This document shows, in pieces, positions 25,707 through 34,031 of a stretch of DNA of 64,000 nucleotides. The DNA is from Butyrivibrio sp. INlla21. GTDB lineage: Bacteria > Bacillota > Clostridia > Lachnospirales > Lachnospiraceae. The notes below the pieces were generated by a model. The model saw only the letters and a program-made list of their open reading frames with translations, was not told the origin of the DNA and ran no database searches. Within the stretch, counting starts at the first letter, position 1. The number at the start of each line of letters is the position of its first letter. Location: the NCBI RefSeq assembly GCF_900116875.1, contig NZ_FPCC01000005.1:62001-126000 (forward strand), in the 5' to 3' direction. Made by a program: the position numbers and the translations under genes.

Positions 25707-26498
25707 TTAGATTACGTGTTTCTCTGTAAGTTTACCTACGATATAATCAACTGCCTCATCAACTGAGTCGGGAGCAACCTTTTCTCCCTGTCCCTTCTTA
25801 ACCTTATCTGAAGCCTTTGCGATCTGTGTAGGTGAACCCTTAAGACCAAGGTTTGAATCGTCAACGTCCTTAAGGTCATTTCTGCCCCATACTGTAACTT
25901 CCTTCTCGAATGCATCGAAAATTCCGCCGGGAGTCATATATCTGGGCTCGTTAAGCTCTGAAAGAGCTGTTACAAGGCAAGGCATCTTAGCCTTAACGAT
26001 GTGATATCTGTCCTCGAACTGTCTCTTAACTTCAACAGTCTTAGCCTTCTCGTCAACTTTGATCTCTTCTGCGTATGAGATAACAGGAAGGTTAAGGTGC
26101 TCAGAGATCTGAGGTCCAACCTGAGCTGTATCTCCGTCGATAGCCTGACGGCCTGTGATGATGAGATCATACTCAAGATTTCTGATAGCACCTGCGATTG
26201 TAGATGATGTTGCCCATGTGTCGGCACCACCAAGTACTCTGTCTGTTACAAGGATTGCCTTGTCGGCACCCATTGCAAATGCTTCTCTAAGTACAGCGTC
26301 AGCCTTGGGAAGTCCCATTGTAAGAACTGTAACCTCTGCGCCATACTGATCTTTTAATCTGAGGGCTGCCTCAAGTCCTGCTTTGTCATCAGGATTCATG
26401 ATTGCAAGCATAGCACCTCTATCCAATGTTCCATCGGGTTTGAATTTAACGCCGCCCTTTGTATCGGGAACCTGCTTAATGCAAACAACAATTTTCAT
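25707..26498 (-). CDS. etfB: Electron transfer flavoprotein beta subunit
   Basis: 263 residues. The opening MKIVVCIKQVPDT, the NPDDKAGLEAALRLKD block, the LTMGLPKADAVLREAFAMGAD stretch and the ITGRQAIDGDTAQVGPQI nucleotide-binding segment are diagnostic of EtfB. The last segment is the site of the second, bifurcating FAD in clostridial EtfB. etfA follows after 28 bases. Confidence 0.96.
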   Translation of the reverse strand: MKIVVCIKQVPDTKGGVKFKPDGTLDRGAMLAIMNPDDKAGLEAALRLKDQYGAEVTVLTMGLPKADAVLREAFAMGADKAILVTDRVLGGADTWATSSTIAGAIRNLEYDLIITGRQAIDGDTAQVGPQISEHLNLPVISYAEEIKVDEKAKTVEVKRQFEDRYHIVKAKMPCLVTALSELNEPRYMTPGGIFDAFEKEVTVWGRNDLKDVDDSNLGLKGSPTQIAKASDKVKKGQGEKVAPDSVDEAVDYIVGKLTEKHVI

Positions 26499-26637
26499 TA
26501 TTTTTTCTCCTTATTTATTTTGTCACAATACCATATCAAGGAAGTTATACCTCGTTTTCACTCGGTATAACACGTTCGAACCAGACTCAAAAACACTTCG
26601 TCAGGTTCTCACAGCCGAAAAGAACCTCGCCAAGTGA
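26499..26637 (-). repeat. Hairpin-rich spacer between bcd and etfB
   Basis: This 139-base gap within the operon holds two inverted repeats: GTTATACC/GGTATAAC (26544-26551 with 26564-26571) and a long imperfect hairpin of 16-base arms (26594-26609 with 26621-26636; CACTT and AGGTTCT pair with AGAACCT and AAGTG). The palindrome GTTCGAAC lies between. It resembles the spacers at 15557-15724 and 43834-43909. Confidence 0.6.
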
Positions 26638-27798
26638 TTACTTAAGTAGAGCTCCAGAGATAACCATTCTCTGAACTTCGGATGTTCCCTCGTAGATCTC
26701 TGTGATCTTAGCGTCACGCATCATACGCTCAACTTCGTACTCTCTGATGTAACCGTAACCACCATGGAGCTGTACAGCCTTGGTAGTAACATCCATAGCA
26801 ACTTCTGCTGCGAACAACTTAGCCTTAGCAGCCTCTACGCCGTAGTAAGCCTGGTTCTTCTTAGCATCTGCAGCCTGATATACAAGGAGTCTTGCTGCCT
26901 CGCACTGTGTAGCCATGTTAGCAAGCTGGAACTGTGTGTTCTGGAAAGCGCCGATTGCTCTGCCGAACTGCTTTCTCTCTTTTACATACTCAACTGTTCT
27001 GTCAAGAGCGCCCTCAGCGATACCAAGAGCCTGAGCAGCGATACCGATACGTCCACCGTCAAGAGTGTGCATAGCGATGTTGAAGCCCTTTCCTCTTGCA
27101 CCGAGAATGTTCTCAGCAGGAATATGGCAATCCTGGAAGATAAGCTCATATGTAGAAGAACCGCGGATACCCATCTTGTTCTCCTTTGTTCCGAATGTGA
27201 ATCCGGGAGTTCCCTTCTCAACGATAAATGCTGAGAACTTCTTCTGCTTTCTTCCCTTCTTGTCTTCTACGATATCTGTGTAAGCGATGATGATGTAAAC
27301 ATCAGCAACCTCACCGTTTGTGATAAAGCACTTAGAACCGTTAAGGATCCACTCCTTACCGTCTTCTGTAAGAACAGCCTTAGTCTGAACGCCCTGAGCG
27401 TCTGTTCCTGCCATGGGCTCTGTAAGACCGAAAGCACCGAGCTTCTCACCCTTTGCAAGGGGAACAAGGTACTTCTGCTTCTGCTCTTCTGTACCATAAG
27501 TCATGATAGGATCACAGCAAAGTGATGTGTGAGCTGATACGATAACTGCGGTTGTTCCGCATACCTTAGCAAGCTCCTCTACACACATAGCGTATGTAAG
27601 GGGATCACATCCCTGTCCGCCGTACTCCTTGGGAATCGGAATACCCATGAAACCGTACTTCTGCATTTTCTTTACAGTCTCGATAGGGAATTCCTCTGTC
27701 TCATCAACGTCTATTGCATGTGGCTTAACTTCTTTTTCTGCGAATTCTTTGAAAAGAGCTCTCGCCATTTCATGTTGCTGATCAAGCTGAAAATCCAT
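26638..27798 (-). CDS. bcd: Butyryl-CoA dehydrogenase
   Basis: 386 residues. The ATG at 27798 has GGAGG eight bases upstream; the TTG 15 bases earlier is the ribosome site itself. Short-chain acyl-CoA dehydrogenase signs: [23 protein letters not shown], the [17 protein letters not shown] stretch, QLHGGYGY and the catalytic glutamate (about 370) in [13 protein letters not shown]. It reduces crotonyl-CoA to butyryl-CoA together with EtfAB. Confidence 0.96.
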   Translation of the reverse strand: MDFQLDQQHEMARALFKEFAEKEVKPHAIDVDETEEFPIETVKKMQKYGFMGIPIPKEYGGQGCDPLTYAMCVEELAKVCGTTAVIVSAHTSLCCDPIMTYGTEEQKQKYLVPLAKGEKLGAFGLTEPMAGTDAQGVQTKAVLTEDGKEWILNGSKCFITNGEVADVYIIIAYTDIVEDKKGRKQKKFSAFIVEKGTPGFTFGTKENKMGIRGSSTYELIFQDCHIPAENILGARGKGFNIAMHTLDGGRIGIAAQALGIAEGALDRTVEYVKERKQFGRAIGAFQNTQFQLANMATQCEAARLLVYQAADAKKNQAYYGVEAAKAKLFAAEVAMDVTTKAVQLHGGYGYIREYEVERMMRDAKITEIYEGTSEVQRMVISGALLK

Positions 27799-27832
27799 TA
27801 TTATTTCCTCCAATTTTTATATATAAATATTT

Positions 27833-28705
27833 TTATTTATCAGTGGGAACCTTATTTCCGTCTGCGTAGTTGTAGAATCCGATTCCGGTCTTAACGCCGA
27901 GCTTCTTACCGCGAACCATCTTACGAAGAAGAGGGCAAGCACGATACTTGGAATCACCTGTCTCTGCATAGAGAACGTCCATGATAGCAAGAACGATATC
28001 AAGTCCGATGTAATCGCCGAGCTCAAGGGGTCCCATAGGATGGTTACATCCAAGCTTCATAGCTGTGTCGATACCCTGGATATCTGCAACGCCTTCTGAA
28101 TATACGAAGATACCTTCGTTGATCATAGGAACAAGAATTCTGTTAACAACGAAACCTGCTGCCTCGTTAACCTGTACAGGAGTCTTGCCAAGGTCTACTG
28201 AGATCTTGTTGATCTTCTCAACCATGTCATCGGGAGTGTTGGCACCCTGGATAACCTCAATAAGCTTCATAACAGGAGCGGGATTGAAGAAGTGCATTCC
28301 GATGATGGGCTTTGAAAGTCCTGAACCAATCTCTGTGATTGAAAGTGATGATGTGTTTGATGCGAAAATGCAATCAGGGTTCTTAACGATGTTATCCTGA
28401 AGCTCCTTGAAAAGGTTCTTCTTAATATCCATAACCTCAAGAGCAGCCTCTACAACAAGATCTGCATCAGCACAGATGTCGTTAAGACCTGTCTGAATCT
28501 TACCTGTGATCTTATCAGCCTCTTCCTGAGTCTTCTTTCCCTTAGCAACCTGCTTATCAAGACCCTTCTTGATCTTAGCAAATCCACCTTCTGCAAACTC
28601 AGTCTTGATGTCGCAAAGATAAACCTTCTCTACGCTATCAGCCTGAGCAAATGTCTGAGCAATTCCTGAGCCCATTGTACCTGCGCCAATAACAGCTACC
28701 TTCAT
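27833..28705 (-). CDS. hbd: 3-hydroxybutyryl-CoA dehydrogenase
   Basis: 290 residues. The N-terminal NAD site is [14 protein letters not shown] (7-20). [11 protein letters not shown] and [17 protein letters not shown] hold the catalytic serine and histidine; [11 protein letters not shown] and [17 protein letters not shown] belong to the dimer domain. It reduces acetoacetyl-CoA to 3-hydroxybutyryl-CoA. GGAGG precedes the ATG. Confidence 0.97.
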   Translation of the reverse strand: MKVAVIGAGTMGSGIAQTFAQADSVEKVYLCDIKTEFAEGGFAKIKKGLDKQVAKGKKTQEEADKITGKIQTGLNDICADADLVVEAALEVMDIKKNLFKELQDNIVKNPDCIFASNTSSLSITEIGSGLSKPIIGMHFFNPAPVMKLIEVIQGANTPDDMVEKINKISVDLGKTPVQVNEAAGFVVNRILVPMINEGIFVYSEGVADIQGIDTAMKLGCNHPMGPLELGDYIGLDIVLAIMDVLYAETGDSKYRACPLLRKMVRGKKLGVKTGIGFYNYADGNKVPTDK

Positions 28706-28760
28706 TTTAAAATCCTCCTTAAATTATCATTGTCTATGTTAATGTGATTGTTTCGCGTAT

Positions 28761-29555
28761 TTATGCGTTCTTGAAGTCTACGACCTTAACCTTCTTGGGA
28801 TCGTCTTTCTTTCTGAGGAAGTTAGCCATTCCCTCTTTCTGATCCTCTGTCTCGAAGCAAGAACCAAAAAGCTTCTCCTCGATAACAAGTGCTGCATCGA
28901 TATCTGTCTGAAGGCCGTCGTTGATAGCCTTCTTGCAAGCGCGTACTGCGATAGGAGCGTTTGCAGCGATCTGTGATGCCATCTTCTCAGCAGCTGCAAG
29001 GAGCTCTTCCTGAGGATATACAGCATTTACAAGACCGATTCTGTAAGCCTCATCTGCCTTGATGTTTCGTGCTGTGTAGATAAGCTGCTTAGCCATTCCT
29101 GCGCCGATGAGACGTGCAAGTCTCTGTGTTCCGCCAAATCCGGGTGTGATTCCGAGACCAACCTCAGGCTGACCGAACATAGCATTCTCTGAGCAGATAC
29201 GAATATCGCAGCTCATTGAGATCTCACATCCGCCGCCAAGTGCGAATCCGTTAACTGCCGCAATAACAGGGAGAGGGAACTCCTCAATCTTACGGAATAC
29301 ATCGTTACCCTTCTTACCGAAAGCTTCACCCTCAGCCTTAGTAAGTGTGCTCATCTCTCCGATGTCTGCACCTGCAACGAATGACTTGTCTCCGGCACCT
29401 GTAAGAACAACGGCTCTTACAACATTAACGTCAATGCTGTCAAAAGCAGCGCCAAGATCATCAAGAACCTGTGAGTTAAGCGCGTTGAGCGCTTCAGGAC
29501 GATTGATGGTTATAACAGCGATTTTGTCTTTAACTTCGCAATTTACAAAACTCAT
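28761..29555 (-). CDS. crt: 3-hydroxybutyryl-CoA dehydratase (crotonase)
   Basis: 264 residues. The ATG at 29555 follows AAAGGAG; an in-frame start 33 bases earlier lies before that site and is rejected. Crotonase signs: oxyanion-hole KSFVAGADIGEM and FALGGGCEISMSCDIRI, and the catalytic glutamate in FGQPEVGLGITPGFGGTQRL. It dehydrates 3-hydroxybutyryl-CoA to crotonyl-CoA. Confidence 0.97.
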   Translation of the reverse strand: MSFVNCEVKDKIAVITINRPEALNALNSQVLDDLGAAFDSIDVNVVRAVVLTGAGDKSFVAGADIGEMSTLTKAEGEAFGKKGNDVFRKIEEFPLPVIAAVNGFALGGGCEISMSCDIRICSENAMFGQPEVGLGITPGFGGTQRLARLIGAGMAKQLIYTARNIKADEAYRIGLVNAVYPQEELLAAAEKMASQIAANAPIAVRACKKAINDGLQTDIDAALVIEEKLFGSCFETEDQKEGMANFLRKKDDPKKVKVVDFKNA

Positions 29556-29638
29556 GTTTTCATCTCCTTTGTGTATTTGAGCGCACAATAGTCTGCCCTG
29601 AAAAACACGGCAGACTATCGCGTCATTTATTTATAGAA

Positions 29639-30829
29639 TTATTCGTACCTTTCAACGATAGTAGCGCATCCCATTCCGCCACCGATGCAAAGAGTTGCAA
29701 GACCCTTCTTAGCATCAGCTCTTCTGCCCATCTCGTGAAGAAGAGTTACAAGAATACGGCATCCTGAAGCTCCTACGGGATGTCCGAGTGCGATAGCGCC
29801 ACCGTTAACGTTAACCTTGTTCATATCAAAGCCAAGATCCTTAGCTACAGCAACAGACTGTGCTGCGAAAGCCTCGTTAGCCTCGATAAGATCGATATTG
29901 TCAAGTGAAAGACCTGTCTTCTTAAGAACCTTGTTTGTAGCTGCAACAGGGCCGATACCCATAACCTCGGGCTCAACACCTGCAAGTGCTCCGCCTACCC
30001 ATGTAGCCATAGGCTTGATTCCGAGCTCTTTAGCCTTCTCTTCGCTCATAACAACGATAGCAGCTGCACCGTCGTTAATACCCGAAGCGTTACCTGCTGT
30101 TACAAGTCCGCCTTCTTTTCCTGAGCAGCATTTAAGCTTTGAAAGAGACTCAGCTGTTGTGCCGGCACGAGGGCCCTCATCAACCTTGAAGTCTACGATT
30201 TCTTTTTTAACCTTTACGGGAACGGGAACGATCTCATCGTTGAACTTGCCGTCTGCCATAGCCTTCTCGCACTTCTGCTGAGAATTAGCTGAGAATGCGT
30301 CAAGCTCTTCTCTTGTGAGGTTCCATCTGTCGCAGATATTCTCTGCTGTGATCATCATGTGATAGTGATTGAATGCATCTGTAAGAGCATCGTTTACCAT
30401 TGTATCAACAACAGTTCCGTTGTTCATACGATATCCGAAACGGGCGTTGGGAAGTGCGTAAGGAGCCATTGACATGTTCTCCATACCGCCTGCTACTACT
30501 ATATCAGCCTCGCCTGCCTTGATAAGGTCGGCTGCCATGTTAACACAGTTAAGGCCTGAGCCGCATACTACATTGAGTGTAACTGCAGGAGTCTCAATAG
30601 GAAGACCTGCCTTGATTGAAGCCTGTCTTGCAACGTTCTGTCCGAGACCTGCCTGGATAACGCATCCCATAAGTACTTCATCAACCTGCTCAGGTTTAAC
30701 ACCTGCACGATTAAGTGCCTCCTTGATAACGATTGAACCAAGTTCAGCTGCAGGAGTGCCACTGAGTGCTCCGCCCATTTTGCCGATGGCGGTTCTGCAT
30801 GCGCCTGCTAATACTACCTTCTGTGCCAT
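29639..30829 (-). CDS. thl: Acetyl-CoA acetyltransferase of the butyrate operon, second copy
   Basis: 396 residues. Nucleophile Cys89 ([10 protein letters not shown]), GHPVGASG histidine and the [10 protein letters not shown] cysteine are all present. It starts the operon thl-crt-hbd-bcd-etfB-etfA. GGAGG lies nine bases before the ATG, and a small leader hairpin (30850-30864) stands just upstream of it. See the first copy at 20702-21889. Confidence 0.97.
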   Translation of the reverse strand: MAQKVVLAGACRTAIGKMGGALSGTPAAELGSIVIKEALNRAGVKPEQVDEVLMGCVIQAGLGQNVARQASIKAGLPIETPAVTLNVVCGSGLNCVNMAADLIKAGEADIVVAGGMENMSMAPYALPNARFGYRMNNGTVVDTMVNDALTDAFNHYHMMITAENICDRWNLTREELDAFSANSQQKCEKAMADGKFNDEIVPVPVKVKKEIVDFKVDEGPRAGTTAESLSKLKCCSGKEGGLVTAGNASGINDGAAAIVVMSEEKAKELGIKPMATWVGGALAGVEPEVMGIGPVAATNKVLKKTGLSLDNIDLIEANEAFAAQSVAVAKDLGFDMNKVNVNGGAIALGHPVGASGCRILVTLLHEMGRRADAKKGLATLCIGGGMGCATIVERYE

Positions 30830-30849
30830 AACGTAATACCTCCGTTTGT

Positions 30850-30864
30850 GGGCGTTTATCGCCC
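30850..30864 (-). promoter_or_regulatory. Leader hairpin just before thl
   Basis: GGGCG, five bases, CGCCC. On the minus strand it sits about five bases upstream of the ribosome site. Read on the plus strand it is followed by TTTTT and looks like a weak terminator facing the operon. Confidence 0.5.
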
Positions 30865-30935
30865 TTTTTAATTTGTATTTTCTTATTTATTTTTCATTTT
30901 CGATCTGATTGACAAATTTTTATCAGAACAGGTTT

Positions 30936-30964
30936 ATTTTAGCATACCACCCATTCAAATGCAA
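30936..30964 (-). promoter_or_regulatory. Promoter of the butyrate operon
   Basis: Minus strand: TTGCAT, 17 bases, TAAAAT. A leader of about 100 bases follows. Confidence 0.6.
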
Positions 30965-31010
30965 GGAAAAGAACGGGCTTCTTCCACTACACATCATGTT
31001 GTGCGGATTA

Positions 31011-33098
31011 TCAATACTGTACTAAATCTTCCTCTAAATACTCTTTAATATACGCTCCTCTTTCTTTAAAAAAGTTGTCGAGTTCCAAAAGATCTTTTTC
31101 ATATTCGGCTTCACTGTAATCGGATTTTTCGAACCTTCTGACCGTTTCGATGTTCTGCTTCCTATATATAGCATCCCATTCCATCAACTTCCGATGCAAA
31201 ACTTCATATGAGAATTCACTTCCCAAAAGGTGATCCATCTTATCTCTAAACCTGTCCTTAAAGTCTTCCCTTTCATAAAGGCATCCCGGAAGAAACATCT
31301 TTTCTCCTTTATCTCTGTAAAAAGAAATCGTGTTAAAAGAAGGATCGCCGCAGGTAATATCCAGATCATAACCTGCCCACTTCCAACCGCTTTCATCATC
31401 TTTGTAGAGCAGCTGATTGTGATCGGGATCTATATCCTCATCATTAAAGAATAAAAGGAAGCAATAATAATCGATCATGCTGTCTATATCAATGTAAGAC
31501 TCGATCAATTTGTATTTTTCTTCATCGGAAAGATCGTAATACGCAAGCGCATCAATAGATTTTCTGTAATCATCCAATGCCGCATCTCCGCCTGTCTCGG
31601 CTTCCGAGTTCTTAATAAGGTAAAGATCTTCCGGCAGGATATCATAATAATTCTCAAAATACTCTTCATCATATTGTTCGCGAAGAGTGTACACTCCCCA
31701 ATATTCACCGTTAAGAAACAGCACGCAAGGGCGCGATCTCCAATTTGCGATATTCATATCATCGAGAACCGCATGAAGAAACGCTTCCTGATACACTATC
31801 CTTCCGTCGCCCTTCCTGAGCCTCATTTTCTTTTCATTTTCATAGAAGCCACAGGAAAAAGAGTTCTCGTCAGAGTATATTTTTCTCGCAAAAAGATTAA
31901 GCGATTTCTGATAAACAAAGCGCGTCGACTCTCCCGAAATCCTTACTCCGATATCCTTTTTGTCGGTGATCTTTCGCTTATCATCAAACATAGTCATATC
32001 GGCACGTCGTTCCCACTCTCGTCCTGTATATGCGGAATTAGTGTAGTAAAATCTATAGACTTCCTCACCGTTCTCATCTATAAAGCTTGAAGGCACTTCA
32101 TCATCCGGTATATTCTCGAATCCACCTAGCTTCTTGTATTCGTCATATTTTTTACCAAGCGTGTAAATGCCTTTGTCATGGTCAAAAAGGCTGTCCGGAT
32201 CCATCACAAGAGACATTATCTCTACGCCATCATACTCAGGCTTATCATCAAATCCAACAAAATACACATGGCTTACCACTTTGCTCTTTTTACCCGTGAA
32301 CTTGTTGACAGCAACCGCCTTGATAACGTTCGCCTTATCCACCTTGTAATCAGGCGCCTTGTAGGTCGGATACATTACCTCGTTAGCGTATATGTTGTCT
32401 TTGTCACTTGCATCATAGAGCTTTATAGGCTCTTTGTATTTATTTGAATTTTCCGTGGGTTCGCTTCCGTCATCGGTGTAGTAAACAGAATCAAAAATAC
32501 CTGCGGAAAGTTTTAGCTCCGTTCCTTCTTTATAAAAGCCATCTTCTATGGAAAACTTCGGTTCATCTATATACTCAGTCTCAATGGCCTTGGCGCCGCC
32601 ATTAGACTCTCCGGGCGTACCGGTAAGAGTTTCAAAACTTCCAAATCCATCTTTTTTCCGTGCAAAAGAAACATCATATGAAAGAAGCGGAACGGCGATC
32701 GCATCAATCACGCGTCCTCCGTCTGTGCTCAGATAAACAGTTTCACCGTTTTTATCTATATTAAAAGGCGCTCCCTCTTTGGGCAGCCAAATTATCCTAT
32801 GCTCACCCGGAGCGATTGGCGTCTCGATCTTTATCTTCTTAAGTTCTTTCTTGGAATCGGACAGATAATAGTCCTTGTCGATCTCCTCGTTCGAGGAATT
32901 AAAGATTTCTATATAATCGGAATAATCGCCGTTTTCATCCGCGGCGATCGAAAAATTATTTCCACACACTTCGTTTATGGAAATAATAGGCTCATCATCT
33001 TTTTGCTCACAATAAAAAAGGGTTGCTGCGCCGGCTGTCAGCAACCCCATGAGTAAGCCTATCCTCTTGTATCTGTTAGAGAAAAATGTACGTATCAT
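31011..33098 (-). CDS. CotH-family protein with lamin-tail and chitobiase-type domains, membrane-anchored
   Basis: 695 residues. Order: N-terminal signal anchor (about 12-28); lamin-tail-like domain (about 37-140, ISINEVCGNN...DYSDYIEIFNSS); a small beta-sandwich of the chitobiase C-terminal type (about 180-280, VYYTDDGSEPT); CotH kinase-like domain to the end (GVRISGESTRF, QKSLNLFARKIY, WAGYDLDITCGDP). CotH is an atypical protein kinase of spore coats and of surface proteins in gut and rumen Clostridia; the DLD pair may bind metal. The ATG overlaps the hpf stop by four bases and there is no own ribosome site. A paralogue with the same layout is at 56334-58529. Confidence 0.85.
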   Translation of the reverse strand: MIRTFFSNRYKRIGLLMGLLTAGAATLFYCEQKDDEPIISINEVCGNNFSIAADENGDYSDYIEIFNSSNEEIDKDYYLSDSKKELKKIKIETPIAPGEHRIIWLPKEGAPFNIDKNGETVYLSTDGGRVIDAIAVPLLSYDVSFARKKDGFGSFETLTGTPGESNGGAKAIETEYIDEPKFSIEDGFYKEGTELKLSAGIFDSVYYTDDGSEPTENSNKYKEPIKLYDASDKDNIYANEVMYPTYKAPDYKVDKANVIKAVAVNKFTGKKSKVVSHVYFVGFDDKPEYDGVEIMSLVMDPDSLFDHDKGIYTLGKKYDEYKKLGGFENIPDDEVPSSFIDENGEEVYRFYYTNSAYTGREWERRADMTMFDDKRKITDKKDIGVRISGESTRFVYQKSLNLFARKIYSDENSFSCGFYENEKKMRLRKGDGRIVYQEAFLHAVLDDMNIANWRSRPCVLFLNGEYWGVYTLREQYDEEYFENYYDILPEDLYLIKNSEAETGGDAALDDYRKSIDALAYYDLSDEEKYKLIESYIDIDSMIDYYCFLLFFNDEDIDPDHNQLLYKDDESGWKWAGYDLDITCGDPSFNTISFYRDKGEKMFLPGCLYEREDFKDRFRDKMDHLLGSEFSYEVLHRKLMEWDAIYRKQNIETVRRFEKSDYSEAEYEKDLLELDNFFKERGAYIKEYLEEDLVQY

Positions 33099-33625
33099 AA
33101 TTCAGGTTCGATCAATCCGTATGTGTTGCCCTTTCTCTTATATACTACATTAACCTGATCGGTCTCTGCATTAACAAACACAAAGAAGTTGTGTCCCAAA
33201 AGTTCCATCTGTACGCATGCATCCTCAGCATACATAGGCTTGGGATCGAATTTCTTCATTCTTTCGATGCGAATGGCTTCTTCATCCATATACTCGCTCT
33301 CGATATATTCTTTTTTAAAGTTGCTGGCCTCAGCCTGCTGCTTGTCAACAAGTTTGCTCTTATACTTTTTGAGCTGTCTTTCAATGATCTCTTCTACAAG
33401 GTCAATAGATACATACATATCATTGCTTACCTGCTCGGCACGAATGATCTTGCCTTTAACAGGAATGGTAACCTCAATCTTATGTCTCTCCTTATCGACA
33501 TTTAATGTGACGTTGGCAATAGTATCGGGAGTGAAATACTTCTCAAGCTTTCCGATTTTCTCCTCGACTGCTGCCTTCAATCCGGGTGTTACATTGATGT
33601 TCTTTCCAATGATAGTAAATTTCAT
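33095..33625 (-). CDS. hpf: Ribosome hibernation promoting factor, long form
   Basis: 176 residues. The ATG at 33625 follows GGGGATGATTGC. The N-terminal domain (1-100) is the YfiA/HPF fold that binds the 30S decoding region; the C-terminal domain (about 120-176, KFDPKPMYAEDACVQMELLG) is the dimerisation domain of long HPF that joins two 70S ribosomes. Starvation protein. It shares a transcript with the CotH gene, which is odd. Its promoter and a leader hairpin are seen upstream. Confidence 0.95.
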   Translation of the reverse strand: MKFTIIGKNINVTPGLKAAVEEKIGKLEKYFTPDTIANVTLNVDKERHKIEVTIPVKGKIIRAEQVSNDMYVSIDLVEEIIERQLKKYKSKLVDKQQAEASNFKKEYIESEYMDEEAIRIERMKKFDPKPMYAEDACVQMELLGHNFFVFVNAETDQVNVVYKRKGNTYGLIEPEL

Positions 33626-33645
33626 GCAATCATCCCCTTTACTGC

Positions 33646-33660
33646 GGCTAAAAGAGCCGT
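33646..33660 (-). promoter_or_regulatory. Leader hairpin before hpf
   Basis: CGGCT and AGCCG pair around five bases. On the plus strand six T follow, so it looks like an antisense-facing terminator, as before thl. Confidence 0.45.
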
Positions 33661-33675
33661 TTTTTGTATATATAC

Positions 33676-33705
33676 AGTATATCATTTTATGAAGCGGGTA
33701 TGCAA
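33676..33705 (-). promoter_or_regulatory. Promoter of hpf
   Basis: Minus strand: TTGCAT, 18 bases, TATACT. Confidence 0.6.
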
Positions 33706-33821
33706 TTTATAAGAGCCATTTGATGCACAAACTTCCCCCTGAATATCGCTTTTTGTAAAAAATGCACAATAAAATATCCGCTGTTTTCCATTGTATAAAA
33801 TATACTTTTTAATCAGCATGT

Positions 33822-33956
33822 TGTGGATAAAGTGGATAACTTCGTGTATAAGTTCATTTTTAGCCATTTTTTTCAAAAAAATTGTGGATAACTTTTTCAA
33901 AAAAATAAGGCAAAAAACTTTGCAAACCCAGTTGACATTTGGCTTTATGTGCATAA
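33822..33956 (+). promoter_or_regulatory. Cluster of DnaA-box-like sites
   Basis: Two perfect TGTGGATAA boxes (33822-33830, 33883-33891) and three close variants, AGTGGATAA (33831), CGTGTATAA (33843) and TGTGCATAA (33948), all in one orientation within 135 bases. Two A/T tracts (33862-33882 and 33892-33907), each with TTTTTCAAAAAA, lie between. No gene is present from 33706 to 33991. No dnaA or dnaN is in the window. Confidence 0.55.
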
Positions 33957-33991
33957 TGGAGAAAATATAGAATGAATGAATTTAGGACTTG

Positions 33992-34026
33992 AAAAAAGAG
34001 CTCCTTGTGTGTAACAAGGAGCTCTT
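33992..34026 (-). terminator. Terminator of the NlpC/P60 gene
   Basis: Minus strand: AAGAGCTCCTTG pairs with CAAGGAGCTCTT, then TTTTTT. Confidence 0.9.
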
Positions 34027-34031
34027 GATTA

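Noticed and set aside
33932-33957. TTGACA with CATAAT as a plus-strand promoter
   Set aside because: The spacer is only 14 bases and no plus-strand gene follows.
33706-33991. Chromosomal origin (oriC)
   Set aside because: DnaA boxes and A/T tracts are present, but dnaA, dnaN, rpmH and the usual gene order are absent, so I report only a DnaA-box cluster.
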